NCBI RefSeq assembly: GCF_019459225.1
Contig: NZ_JAIAZY010000014.1
Coordinates: forward strand, 29,539 to 93,538
Length of the DNA stretch: 64,000 nucleotides
Origin: Bacillus sp. IITD106
Lineage (GTDB): Bacteria; Bacillota; Bacilli; Bacillales; Bacillaceae_C
Direction of reading: 5' to 3'
Shown: piece after piece, positions 34,971 through 42,681 of the stretch
Layout of the letters: each line of letters starts with the position of its first letter
How positions within the stretch are numbered: position 1 is the stretch's first letter
The notes under the pieces: model-generated
Seen by the model: the letters and a program-made list of their open reading frames with translations, nothing else
What the model was told of the DNA's origin: nothing
Databases searched by the model: none
Translations under genes and position numbers: made by a program

Positions 34971-36242
34971 TTGATTAGGAAATGGGCGATTCGTGCCGTT
35001 ATAGCTTATCTTTTATTTGGATTAGCTATATTTTTGTATTTATATTATTGGGCGGATTCATCAATTCCAAATGCTCTTAAAGGAACGAGCGCTGATCCAG
35101 CAACGTTCCTAAATGGCAGGGAATTAAAACTAAGTGAAGAATATTCGAGAATCCGTAATTTAATGTTTTTTTTGGCAACGCCTTATGAATGGTTATTTTA
35201 TTATTTAATTTTGATATTAGGACTTTCAGCTATATTTGAAAATTCAGCAAAGCAGATATCTAAACTATCCTTAGTAAGGAATGCCGTTTACTTATTTTGG
35301 CTATCACTTGCATCATTTGTCGTCATGTTTCCGCTTAGCTATTTATCGTATACTATTTCCAAATCGTATAATATCTCTACCCAGCTTTTCTCGGGTTGGA
35401 TGAAGGATAAGTTTATCGATTTTTGGGTCCAGTATGCAACCATGTTCATTATTATAACTGTTTTATATGCATTGATGAGGAAATATAGAAAGCGCTGGTG
35501 GCTTGCAGCTTGGGTCGTTTCCATTCCATTTTCCATTTTTATGATGTTTATTCAGCCAGTCGTAATTGATCCTTTATATAATGAGTTTTATCCCTTGAAA
35601 GACAAACAGCTTGAAGCGAAAATTTTAGCCATTGCACAAGAAGCCAATATACCTGCAAATCATGTGTATGAAGTCGACATGTCAACGAAAACGAATGCCC
35701 TAAATGCATATGTAACAGGGGTGGGTTCTAATTCTCGAATTGTACTATGGGACACAACTTTAGAAAGACTGACTGATGAAGAAATCCTATTTATTATGGC
35801 TCATGAAATGGGACATTACGTTGAGAAGCATATTTATTTTGGGATAGCTGGATACTTGCTCCTCACTTTTGTCGGACTTTGGTTGACGGCAAAATTAATG
35901 GAGAAATGGGTTTCACGAAGAGGGAAAGACTGGAAAGTAGATAAGATTACCGATATCGGTTCACTCCCAGCATTCTTATTAATTACATCCATCCTTCTAT
36001 TTTTGGCAAGCCCACTTACTAACTGGGTTTCACGGTACCAAGAATCAAGGGCAGACACATATGCTATTAAAATGACCCAAGATAAAGAAGCGGGAATCAA
36101 AACTTTTCAAAGCCTGACAAAATCAGGGTTAAGTCAAGTAAATCCTCCATTTTTAGTTAAAATTTTCCGATATGAGCACCCAACGATGCTAGAAAGAATA
36201 AATATGATTGAAGACTATCCACTGGAAAAATTTGACAAGTGA
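34971..36242 (+). CDS. M48 family membrane zinc metalloprotease (YhfN/Ste24-like)
   Basis: The 423-residue protein starts with TTG, with AGGAGGG eight bases upstream. It has an N-terminal CAAX-protease-type membrane domain with about five spans, then the zinc motif HEMGH at about 278-282, and the third ligand in ESRADTYA near 360. The active site faces a membrane cavity. It matches YhfN of B. subtilis in position, between lplJ and comK. Such proteases take part in membrane protein quality control. The substrate is unknown. Confidence 0.87.
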   Translation: MIRKWAIRAVIAYLLFGLAIFLYLYYWADSSIPNALKGTSADPATFLNGRELKLSEEYSRIRNLMFFLATPYEWLFYYLILILGLSAIFENSAKQISKLSLVRNAVYLFWLSLASFVVMFPLSYLSYTISKSYNISTQLFSGWMKDKFIDFWVQYATMFIIITVLYALMRKYRKRWWLAAWVVSIPFSIFMMFIQPVVIDPLYNEFYPLKDKQLEAKILAIAQEANIPANHVYEVDMSTKTNALNAYVTGVGSNSRIVLWDTTLERLTDEEILFIMAHEMGHYVEKHIYFGIAGYLLLTFVGLWLTAKLMEKWVSRRGKDWKVDKITDIGSLPAFLLITSILLFLASPLTNWVSRYQESRADTYAIKMTQDKEAGIKTFQSLTKSGLSQVNPPFLVKIFRYEHPTMLERINMIEDYPLEKFDK

Positions 36243-36255
36243 AAACAAATAAAAT

Positions 36256-36279
36256 AATCCCCCTTAAAAAAGGGGGATT
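36256..36279. terminator. Bidirectional terminator
   Basis: The perfect stem AATCCCCCTT/AAGGGGGATT (36256-36265 with 36270-36279) lies between the M48 gene and the converging IDEAL gene. Its arm resembles part of the azlC leader repeat, probably by chance of C/G runs. Confidence 0.8.
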
Positions 36280-36287
36280 TGACATGT

Positions 36288-36515
36288 CTATTGACCCAAT
36301 AGTTCAATTAATTCTTTCGAGAGCTTTGTAAAAGTTTCTTTATCGTGTAAATCAAGCGCACGGTCAATACCCTCGCGAAGCTGTTTCTCACGTCTTTGCA
36401 AAAGCAGACCGTTTAAGAAAAAATCTGCGTACCATTCCATAGCATTTGTTTCATTTTTATTCTGGGTCATCGTATACTCTTTAAGCAATTCCTGATAAGA
36501 TTTCCTTTTTTCCAT
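36288..36515 (-). CDS. IDEAL domain protein, 75 residues
   Basis: The small soluble helical protein has the IDEAL motif region (LREGIDRALDLHDKETFTKLSKEL) after an N-terminal AMEWYADFFLNGLLLQRREKQL helix. GAGGTGATC lies before the ATG. IDEAL proteins occur in Firmicutes, often with protein-protein contact roles such as in competence or lipopolysaccharide-type assembly proteins. Here it is divergent from comK. No specific partner is known. Confidence 0.82.
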   Translation of the reverse strand: MEKRKSYQELLKEYTMTQNKNETNAMEWYADFFLNGLLLQRREKQLREGIDRALDLHDKETFTKLSKELIELLGQ

Positions 36516-36599
36516 CGATGATCACCTCTGAAACTTTTTTTAATTATACCCGGATTGGGCGAAAAAATCAACAGAACAGTGTAAATTTTCTGATGAGTA

Positions 36600-36718
36600 A
36601 ATCGAGTTCGAAAATAAATATATTTTATATTATTATCTGATTTTTTTTAAAAGTAGTGACATTTGTCCTATAATATGATATGGTTATTTTGTAATAATTT
36701 TGGGAAGGGAGTAAAAAA
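36600..36718 (+). promoter_or_regulatory. comK promoter region
   Basis: TATAAT is at 36669-36674, while the -35 position is poor (TTTAAA at 36646-36651), as expected for a gene needing activation. Upstream, A and T tracts (AAAA at about 36610, TTTT near 36623 and again at 36641-36648) resemble AT-box elements bound by ComK in its autoregulation, but their spacing does not match the consensus exactly. Confidence 0.4.
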
Positions 36719-37285
36719 ATGCTAAAAGAAAGCTTGTTAATGGAAGAGTATGAAATTAATCCGTACACGATGATGATCAAACCGTACATAGAGGATGATA
36801 AAGTGTACTCAGAAATTTTTGAACTAGAGGACAAATTCCTAGTTCCAGAAAAGCCATTGGATATCGTAAAAAGAGGTTGTGAATACTTCGGCAGCTCATT
36901 TAACGGTAGGCGAGATGGCACGAAAACACTTATAATGGTTACCCACAAAGCGCCCATCATCATTGACCCCTACACCTCAATATATTTTATTCCAACTACA
37001 TCACCAACTAGACCAGAGTGTATATGGCTTTCACATGATCATATCGCTTCACATCAAAAAGGAAGAAATAACAATACGATTGTCCAATTTCGTAATTACC
37101 AATGCTTCGAAATTCCTATTTCTTTCAGTTCGTTTGAAAATCAGCTATCTAGGACTGCCCAGCTTCGAATTAGTTTCCAGCAAAATATCGAAAGAATGGA
37201 AATGTATTCTTCGTTTCCTCCAAGATCCTTTCATACGAGAGCAGCTGAATTTAAAAAAACATATAGAATAAAAAGAAAAAAATAA
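36719..37285 (+). CDS. comK: ComK, competence transcription factor
   Basis: The 188-residue protein matches ComK along its length: YEINPYTMMIKP, DIVKRGCEYFGSSFNGRRDGT, THKAPIIIDPYTSIYFIPT, SPTRPECIWLSHDHI and PISFSSFENQLSRTAQLR. ComK binds K-boxes and switches on DNA-uptake genes. The reading frame is complete and AAGGGAG precedes the ATG, so the gene appears functional. Its position after the yhfN-like protease agrees with B. subtilis. The C-terminal tail is shorter and more basic (RIKRKK) than in B. subtilis. Confidence 0.92.
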   Translation: MLKESLLMEEYEINPYTMMIKPYIEDDKVYSEIFELEDKFLVPEKPLDIVKRGCEYFGSSFNGRRDGTKTLIMVTHKAPIIIDPYTSIYFIPTTSPTRPECIWLSHDHIASHQKGRNNNTIVQFRNYQCFEIPISFSSFENQLSRTAQLRISFQQNIERMEMYSSFPPRSFHTRAAEFKKTYRIKRKK

Positions 37286-37296
37286 TATAAAAGAGG

Positions 37297-37337
37297 AAGC
37301 TTGTTAGGAAATTGCTAATTTCTTAACGAGCTTTTTT
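37297..37337 (+). terminator. Terminator of comK
   Basis: A 17-base stem with two interruptions (37297-37313 with 37317-37333) is followed by TTTTTT. Confidence 0.8.
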
Positions 37338-37363
37338 CTTTAGCAATAGGTGTCTGTATGTAG

Positions 37364-37387
37364 GATAGAAATCATGATTTCCTATCT
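37364..37387. promoter_or_regulatory. Imperfect 23-bp palindrome upstream of the repressor promoter
   Basis: GATAG-AAATCATGATTT-CCTATC is centred on the perfect 12-bp palindrome AAATCATGATTT, with flanking arms that pair except for one missing base. It lies about 50 bases before the -35 element of the LacI-type gene and is not followed by T residues. It could be a protein-binding site. Confidence 0.4.
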
Positions 37388-37436
37388 AGGAAGGGTGCTT
37401 TTAAGCAAACGCTATTAACAAACATAGAAAAAAATA

Positions 37437-37465
37437 TTGACATTTTAAAAGAATCGCAATATGCT
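37437..37465 (+). promoter_or_regulatory. Promoter of the LacI-type repressor operon
   Basis: A perfect TTGACA (37437-37442) and TATGCT (37460-37465) are separated by 17 bases. Predicted transcription starts at about 37472, exactly where the operator array begins. Confidence 0.65.
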
Positions 37466-37472
37466 TTTATAA

Positions 37473-37512
37473 GAAAACGTTTTCGTAAAACGTTTTCGTA
37501 AAACGCTTTCTT
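37473..37512. promoter_or_regulatory. Triple tandem AAAACGTTTT operators
   Basis: Three 13-base units centred on CG at 37478, 37491 and 37504 read GAAAACGTTTTCG, TAAAACGTTTTCG and TAAAACGCTTTCT. The first contains a perfect 12-bp palindrome. LacI-family proteins bind such CG-centred palindromes. Their place on the transcription start suggests repression of the downstream operon by the repressor it encodes. CcpA binding is a weaker alternative. Confidence 0.65.
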
Positions 37513-37543
37513 AAATAGTGATCCTATTGTAGGGGAAGATTGC

Positions 37544-38551
37544 ATGAAAAGATTGACCATTAAAGACATAGCGGAAAAAGCAGGAGTGTCTATTACCACT
37601 GTTTCGCGAGTGTTGAATCAAAAAGCGGAGGGAATGTCCCAAAACACACGTGAAAAGGTACTAAAAGTAATGGAGGAGGTGGACTTCCAGCCTAATCAAT
37701 TTGCTCGAGGTCTCGTAACGAAGCGATCGAAAATATTTGGTTTAATTGTTCCAAATATATCTAATCCGTATTTCCCTGAGCTATGTCGTGGGGTAGAAGA
37801 TGAAGCGAATGAAAGTGAATACAGTCTGATTATCTGTAATTCTGACGATCAATCAGATAAGGAAAAGCGCTACTTACGTCTTTTACAAGAACAACAGGTA
37901 GACGGGATAATATTTTCAGCAAAAGATCATTTAGATCCTTCAGATGAAGAGCAATTATCACGTGCAAAAATTCCTTTTGTTCTCATTGATAGAGGGAAAG
38001 AGGAGAAAAAACATTCCGGAGTATTTTTGGATAATGATAAAGGTGGATATTTAGCAGGAAAACACTTAATAGAATTAGGTCATAGAAATATCGCTTGCAT
38101 TATAGGACCAAGGTCCATTTCATTGTCCAATGATCGTCTCGAAGGTTTCCAAAGAGCTTTGGGTGAATCAGGTGTAGAACTCCTACCCTCTCATATTATC
38201 GAAGGGGATTTTCAGATGGAAATGGCATACCATAAGTCCAAAGACCTTCTTATGAAAAGAGAAGTCACAGCTATTTTTGCATGTAATGATATGATGGCCT
38301 GTGGTGTTTATCGTATGGCTCACGAGCTTGGGATTCGTATTCCAACAGATTTGTCGATCGTAGGTTTTGACGATATACCGTTAATATCCGCTTTAATACC
38401 AAAACTCACTACTATTAGGCAGGATACTTACCGAATGGGTAGAGAAGCTGTAAAACTTTTAATTCAAAAACTCGACAATATCGAGACGACATCCGTTTTA
38501 TTTAATCCGACGCTGGTAGTTCGTGAAAGTAGTGCATCACCTAATGTATAA
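37544..38551 (+). CDS. LacI family transcriptional regulator (RbsR-like)
   Basis: The 335-residue repressor has an N-terminal LacI helix-turn-helix and hinge helix (TIKDIAEKAGVSITTVSRVLN at about 5-25) and a periplasmic-binding-protein-like effector domain (60-330). It heads the operon of nucleoside hydrolase, ECF transporter and ribokinase, and the triple operator lies 32 bases upstream of its ATG. Autoregulation with induction by ribose or a nucleoside-derived sugar is likely. Gene order suggests an RbsR-type regulator, but effector identity is inferred. Confidence 0.85.
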   Translation: MKRLTIKDIAEKAGVSITTVSRVLNQKAEGMSQNTREKVLKVMEEVDFQPNQFARGLVTKRSKIFGLIVPNISNPYFPELCRGVEDEANESEYSLIICNSDDQSDKEKRYLRLLQEQQVDGIIFSAKDHLDPSDEEQLSRAKIPFVLIDRGKEEKKHSGVFLDNDKGGYLAGKHLIELGHRNIACIIGPRSISLSNDRLEGFQRALGESGVELLPSHIIEGDFQMEMAYHKSKDLLMKREVTAIFACNDMMACGVYRMAHELGIRIPTDLSIVGFDDIPLISALIPKLTTIRQDTYRMGREAVKLLIQKLDNIETTSVLFNPTLVVRESSASPNV

Positions 38552-38607
38552 TTGAAATTTTTCATAATTGGCACCATGAATTTAGGTTAACTCGAGGAGT
38601 GAATTTG

Positions 38608-39570
38608 ATGAAAAAGATACCAGTAATTATTGACTGCGATCCTGGAATTGATGATGTAATGGCACTATTATTAGCTTTTTCTCGAGATGAGCTGGATATT
38701 AAATTAATTACAACTGAACCAGGGAATCAAACTCAAGACAAGACAATCTACAATGCGAGGGCATTCACAAGCTACATGAAACAAAATATTGAAATTGCAC
38801 GAGGGTTAAATGAGCCTTTTTTCCGTGAATTAGAAGTGGCAGATGAGGTTCACGGAGAAAGTGGATTAGGCGAAGTTATTCTTCCTGAGCCAAGTTTGCT
38901 TGAAAGTGATAGAACAGCGATCAATGCATTACATGCTGTTTTAACAGAAAGCGAGGAACCAGTCATTCTCATCGCAACTGGTCCCCTTACGAATATTGGC
39001 GCACTCCTACTTGCCCATCCAGAAGTAAAAGAAAAAATCAGCTATATTTCCTATATGGGTGGTGCAGCTGTCGCAGGCAATATGAGTCCTTTTGCAGAGT
39101 TTAATGTATATGTAGATCCACATGCAGCTGACATCGTTTTTCGTTCAGGTATTCCAATTGTCATGAGTGGACTTGATGTCACTCATAAGGCATATGTCAA
39201 TTTAGAAGAGTTAAACGAAATTGAAAGCATGGGCACAGATTTAGCGCAGAAAATTGGTTCAATGCTACGATTTTATATACACAATGCAAAAAACAATGAT
39301 TTCCTAGAAACGGATTTTGAAAATGGCATTCGCTTGCATGACCTTTGTGCCGTTTCTTATGTAGTTACTCCGGAACTTTTCGAAGGAGAGGATTGCTATG
39401 TAGCTATTGAAACAGAAGGACGCCATACTGCAGGAGCGACAGTTGTGGACTACTCGCATCGTTCAGGAAAACCTCATAATGTAAAAGTATTGCACACTGT
39501 AGACCGTGAAGCTTTTGTAAATCAATTTATGGAAGCGATTGAAAAAATGGGCCGTCATATCGGTCAATAA
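38608..39570 (+). CDS. Nucleoside hydrolase (IunH/Rih type)
   Basis: The 320-residue enzyme cleaves the N-glycosidic bond of ribonucleosides to base and ribose. The calcium-binding signature DCDPGIDD is at residues 9-16, LIATGPLTNIG and YMGGAAVAGN follow, and the late HDLCAVSYV block supplies the last Asp. GAGGAG lies eight bases before ATG 38608. It has no signal peptide, so it acts after import. Purine or pyrimidine preference cannot be read from sequence. It is followed by a complete ECF transporter. Confidence 0.9.
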   Translation: MKKIPVIIDCDPGIDDVMALLLAFSRDELDIKLITTEPGNQTQDKTIYNARAFTSYMKQNIEIARGLNEPFFRELEVADEVHGESGLGEVILPEPSLLESDRTAINALHAVLTESEEPVILIATGPLTNIGALLLAHPEVKEKISYISYMGGAAVAGNMSPFAEFNVYVDPHAADIVFRSGIPIVMSGLDVTHKAYVNLEELNEIESMGTDLAQKIGSMLRFYIHNAKNNDFLETDFENGIRLHDLCAVSYVVTPELFEGEDCYVAIETEGRHTAGATVVDYSHRSGKPHNVKVLHTVDREAFVNQFMEAIEKMGRHIGQ

Positions 39571-39591
39571 TTTAAAAAGGTGGGAAATGAG

Positions 39592-40191
39592 ATGAAACGT
39601 AGTTTTAAGGACGATTTTAATATGATGTCGATGCTCCTCATTCCAATTGGAGTTGCAGTAAACATTGTTGGTTTCCAAATTGCAAACGTTTTAAGGCTTC
39701 CTATATTTCTTGATACGATTGGAACCATTTTAATTGGTGTCGTTGCCGGTCCTTGGGTAGCATTACTTGCAGGATTAATTACAAATCTCATCAACGGGAT
39801 ATTCAACCCTGTATATTTTCCGTATGCGTTCACATCGATGGCGATTGGTGTCGGAGTAGGGTTCCTGTCTAAAGGGGGAATGTTCAGAAATATTCCTAAA
39901 ACGATTATTTCCGGTATTATTATTACATTCATTGCGGTTATAGTATCCGCTCCGATAACAGTGCTTTTCTTTGGGGGAGCTACTGGAAATACCTCATCTC
40001 TTCTTACAGCAACCCTTTTAGCTTCTGGACAGGAAATTTGGGGTGCGGTATTTGCTTCATCATTTGTCTTTGAAATTGCCGACAAAATTATTTCTGCTCT
40101 TATCGTATACTTTATTGTAAGAAAAATGTCAGACCGTTATTTATCTAAAATGAATTACGGACATCTTTATATGAAACGCGCCGGCAAATAA
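39592..40191 (+). CDS. ECF transporter S component, putative riboside-specific
   Basis: The 199-residue, roughly six-span membrane protein has the shape of a substrate-capture (S) component: IPIGVAVNIVGFQIANVL, FLDTIGTILIGVVAGPWVALLAGLITNLINGIF, and a later FEIADKIISALIVYFIV segment. ATG 39592, with AGGTGG upstream, is preferred. It sits between a nucleoside hydrolase and the T component, so the substrate is inferred to be a nucleoside or similar riboside. It does not resemble the known vitamin S components in context, and no riboswitch is seen upstream. Confidence 0.75.
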   Translation: MKRSFKDDFNMMSMLLIPIGVAVNIVGFQIANVLRLPIFLDTIGTILIGVVAGPWVALLAGLITNLINGIFNPVYFPYAFTSMAIGVGVGFLSKGGMFRNIPKTIISGIIITFIAVIVSAPITVLFFGGATGNTSSLLTATLLASGQEIWGAVFASSFVFEIADKIISALIVYFIVRKMSDRYLSKMNYGHLYMKRAGK

Positions 40192-40202
40192 ATTTTTTTC
40201 CA

Positions 40203-40240
40203 CTCTTTCCGTTCTTAGGGGCGGAAAGAGATACTTTTTC
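40203..40240 (+). promoter_or_regulatory. Intercistronic hairpin between S and T component genes
   Basis: CTCTTTCCG (40203-40211) pairs perfectly with CGGAAAGAG (40222-40230), followed after four bases by TTTTT and then by the GGAGGG ribosome site of the next gene. It may be a leaky terminator or a stabilising hairpin that makes more S component than ECF module. Confidence 0.5.
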
Positions 40241-40255
40241 TGAGGAGGGTTCATC

Positions 40256-40999
40256 GTGCAGAAAAATTTTATCCAACAGCTCCATCCAATGACTAAATTC
40301 TTTTTTGCGTTGTTTGTATCAGCTGCCGTTCTTATTATTCCAGGTTATTTATTCTCATTTTTAGTTTTTCCTATTTTGCTTCTAATCGCTGCTGCAGCAG
40401 GTGTAGTAAAAGAATTTTTTGGAACTGTATTGAAAACTTTGGTATTTTTGCTAATCATTATTTTCCTTATGCAGCTCTTTTTCTATCCAGGTGATCATGT
40501 AATTGGACAGTGGGGGATATTCAAATGGACTGAGGAAGGCTTGAATTACGGATTAACCCTTACTTCCCGCATTCTTGCAATGGGTTCTGTATTTATTTTA
40601 TTTTTCCGTTTAACGGAAGTTCGCGACTTTGTAAAATCACTTGAGGATGCTGGGATGCCTCCTATGGGAGCATACGTTGTATTATCTACTTTGCAAATTA
40701 TTCCAGAAATGCGTCGCCAGGCGAATACCATTATGGATGCTCAAAAAACACGTGGAGTAGAAACAGAAGGATCAATGTTGACTAGGGCGAAAGCATTTAT
40801 CCCAACCTTAACTCCTCTCATTTTATCATCCATCTCAAGTACTGAAGAACGAGCAATTACTCTAGAATCGAGAGCGTTTTCCGCTCCAACTAAGAAAACA
40901 AGTTTGCATAAGCTAACAAAAAGCACAGCGGATCGAATTCTACCATTTGTCTACATTATTATTTTAGTAGGAATGGTGTTATGGAGGATACTCGCATGA
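40256..40999 (+). CDS. ecfT: ECF transporter T component (EcfT)
   Basis: The 247-residue transmembrane coupling protein starts GTG with GAGGAGGG upstream. It has four to five spans and the two cytoplasmic coupling helices with ARG-like motifs, here MRRQANTIMDAQKTRGVE and ERAITLESRAFSAPT, which bind the ATPases. It overlaps the first ATPase gene by four bases. It is dedicated to this operon rather than being the shared EcfT of the ribosomal cluster. Confidence 0.85.
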   Translation: MQKNFIQQLHPMTKFFFALFVSAAVLIIPGYLFSFLVFPILLLIAAAAGVVKEFFGTVLKTLVFLLIIIFLMQLFFYPGDHVIGQWGIFKWTEEGLNYGLTLTSRILAMGSVFILFFRLTEVRDFVKSLEDAGMPPMGAYVVLSTLQIIPEMRRQANTIMDAQKTRGVETEGSMLTRAKAFIPTLTPLILSSISSTEERAITLESRAFSAPTKKTSLHKLTKSTADRILPFVYIIILVGMVLWRILA

Positions 41000-41862
41000 A
41001 TTCTACCATTGAAATGAAAAACGTCTCATATCGTTATCCAGTCGGCGATGATCAAGTTATAAAAAGTGCATCTTTTACAATTGAAAAAGGAAAATTTACA
41101 GCTGTTATCGGAAATAATGGGTCTGGTAAAACGACGCTTTGTAATATTATCCGTGGGTTCATTCCACATTTTTACAAAGGGGAGCTTGAGGGGGAAGTCA
41201 TTGTCGACGGAAAAAATATTGTCGACTACCAATTAGGGCAATTAGGCGAAAAAATTGGATATGTTTTTCAAAATCCTTTTATTCAAGTGTCAGGAGTAAA
41301 AGATACGGTTTTTGATGAAGTAGCTTACGGGCTCGAAAATTTAGGCGTAGAAGAAAATGAAATTATCGACCGTGTAAATGAAATATTAAAGCTTGTAAAA
41401 ATCGAGCATTTACGTGATAAACATCCAATGGGGCTTTCGGGAGGACAACGTCAACGTGTGGCCCTAGCATCAATCATAGTGATGAATCCCGATATTCTAG
41501 TAATTGATGAGCCGACATCTCAGTTGGATCCAATTGGAACAGAACATGTATTTGATATTATAAGGCTCATGAAAGAACAAGGAAAAACCATTATCTTAGT
41601 AGAACATAAAATGGACTTAATTGCTGAATACGCGGATAATTTGATTGTCCTTCACGATGGAGAGATTGTCTTACAAGGTCCGACCCGAGAAGTATTTGCA
41701 AATCCCCGATACGGAGAATATAACATTCAATATCCACATGTAACTGAAGTTGCTCTACATTTACAGCAAAACGGTGTTATATTAAATTATGTCCCAATTC
41801 GCGATGAGGAATTAGCGGAGAGCATTGGTTGGACAAATATAGGAGAGGCTGCTCATGACTGA
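40996..41862 (+). CDS. ecfA1: ECF transporter ATPase A1
   Basis: The 288-residue ATPase has Walker A GNNGSGKTT near residue 36, Q-loop YVFQNPF, the canonical signature LSGGQRQRV and Walker B VIDEPTSQLD. GGAGGA lies before ATG 40996, which overlaps the ecfT stop. An earlier ATG at 40981 adds five residues and would lie inside the ribosome site. It overlaps the second ATPase gene by eight bases. Its motifs are all intact, in contrast to its partner. Confidence 0.88.
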   Translation: MNSTIEMKNVSYRYPVGDDQVIKSASFTIEKGKFTAVIGNNGSGKTTLCNIIRGFIPHFYKGELEGEVIVDGKNIVDYQLGQLGEKIGYVFQNPFIQVSGVKDTVFDEVAYGLENLGVEENEIIDRVNEILKLVKIEHLRDKHPMGLSGGQRQRVALASIIVMNPDILVIDEPTSQLDPIGTEHVFDIIRLMKEQGKTIILVEHKMDLIAEYADNLIVLHDGEIVLQGPTREVFANPRYGEYNIQYPHVTEVALHLQQNGVILNYVPIRDEELAESIGWTNIGEAAHD

Positions 41863-42676
41863 AATTCAATTGAAAAATGTTAGTTTCGCTTATCCTGATG
41901 GAACAAAAGCGCTAGAAAACTTAACCCTAACTGTTCCAAGCGGCCAACGTCTAGCGATTATTGGGCAAAATGGAGCCGGAAAAACGACTGCTGTAAAATT
42001 GATGAATGGACTTTTAAAACCAACTGAAGGAGATGTTTTTGTCGGGGATTGGAATACAAAAGACTACACTACAGCTCAAGTATCTCGAAAAGTTGGTTAC
42101 GTCTTTCAAAATCCGGATGATCAAATCTTTCACAATGATGTGGAATCAGAAGTCCAGTTTGGCCCTAAAAATATGGGCTTTGAACAAGAGCGTATAACGG
42201 CGTTGACAGAATGGGCGATGGAGTTATGCGGAATTAGTCAAGTTTCTCATGAAAACCCTTATAATTTGCCATACTCCGTTCGTAAATTTGTTACGATTGC
42301 TTCCGTTTTAGCAATGGATTCAGATGTCATTATTTTGGACGAGCCAACCGCCGGCCAGGATCGGGTTGGATTGGATCTCTTAAGTAACCTTCTGAACGAG
42401 TTGGAGAAAAAAGGAAAGACGTTTATTACCATTACGCACGATATGGAATTCGTTACAGACTATTTTTCTCGAATTGTTGTCATGGCAAATCGAAAGATTA
42501 TTGCGGACGATGATTCGGAGCATATCTTTTACAATCATGCAATTTTAGAAGAAAGTATGCTGAAACCACCAGCAGTTGCAAAAATGGCGACCTTATTGGG
42601 CTTGGAAAAAGGTATTTTGACAAAAGGCCAATTATTATCCGTATTAAAGAAAAGAGATCTTACGAGAGGACGATAA
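41855..42676 (+). CDS. ecfA2: ECF transporter ATPase A2 with degenerate signature motif
   Basis: The 273-residue ATPase has Walker A GQNGAGKTT near 37, Q-loop FQNPDDQIF, Walker B IILDEPTAGQD and H-loop ITHD. In place of LSGGQ, the signature region reads LPYSVRKFV. In a head-to-tail dimer that signature completes the ATP site of the partner, so one of the two composite sites should be impaired. The change lies in an otherwise conserved helix, so it is a subgroup trait rather than decay. It ends five bases before the ribokinase gene. Confidence 0.87.
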   Translation: MTEIQLKNVSFAYPDGTKALENLTLTVPSGQRLAIIGQNGAGKTTAVKLMNGLLKPTEGDVFVGDWNTKDYTTAQVSRKVGYVFQNPDDQIFHNDVESEVQFGPKNMGFEQERITALTEWAMELCGISQVSHENPYNLPYSVRKFVTIASVLAMDSDVIILDEPTAGQDRVGLDLLSNLLNELEKKGKTFITITHDMEFVTDYFSRIVVMANRKIIADDDSEHIFYNHAILEESMLKPPAVAKMATLLGLEKGILTKGQLLSVLKKRDLTRGR

Positions 42677-42681
42677 AGGGC

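Noticed and set aside
36719..37285. ComK as a decayed gene, as in some non-competent Bacillaceae
   Set aside because: The frame is complete, conserved blocks are present and the ribosome site is good; only the tail is shorter.
39592..40191. Riboswitch upstream of the ECF S component
   Set aside because: Only about 20 bases separate it from the nucleoside hydrolase gene, leaving no room for a riboswitch.
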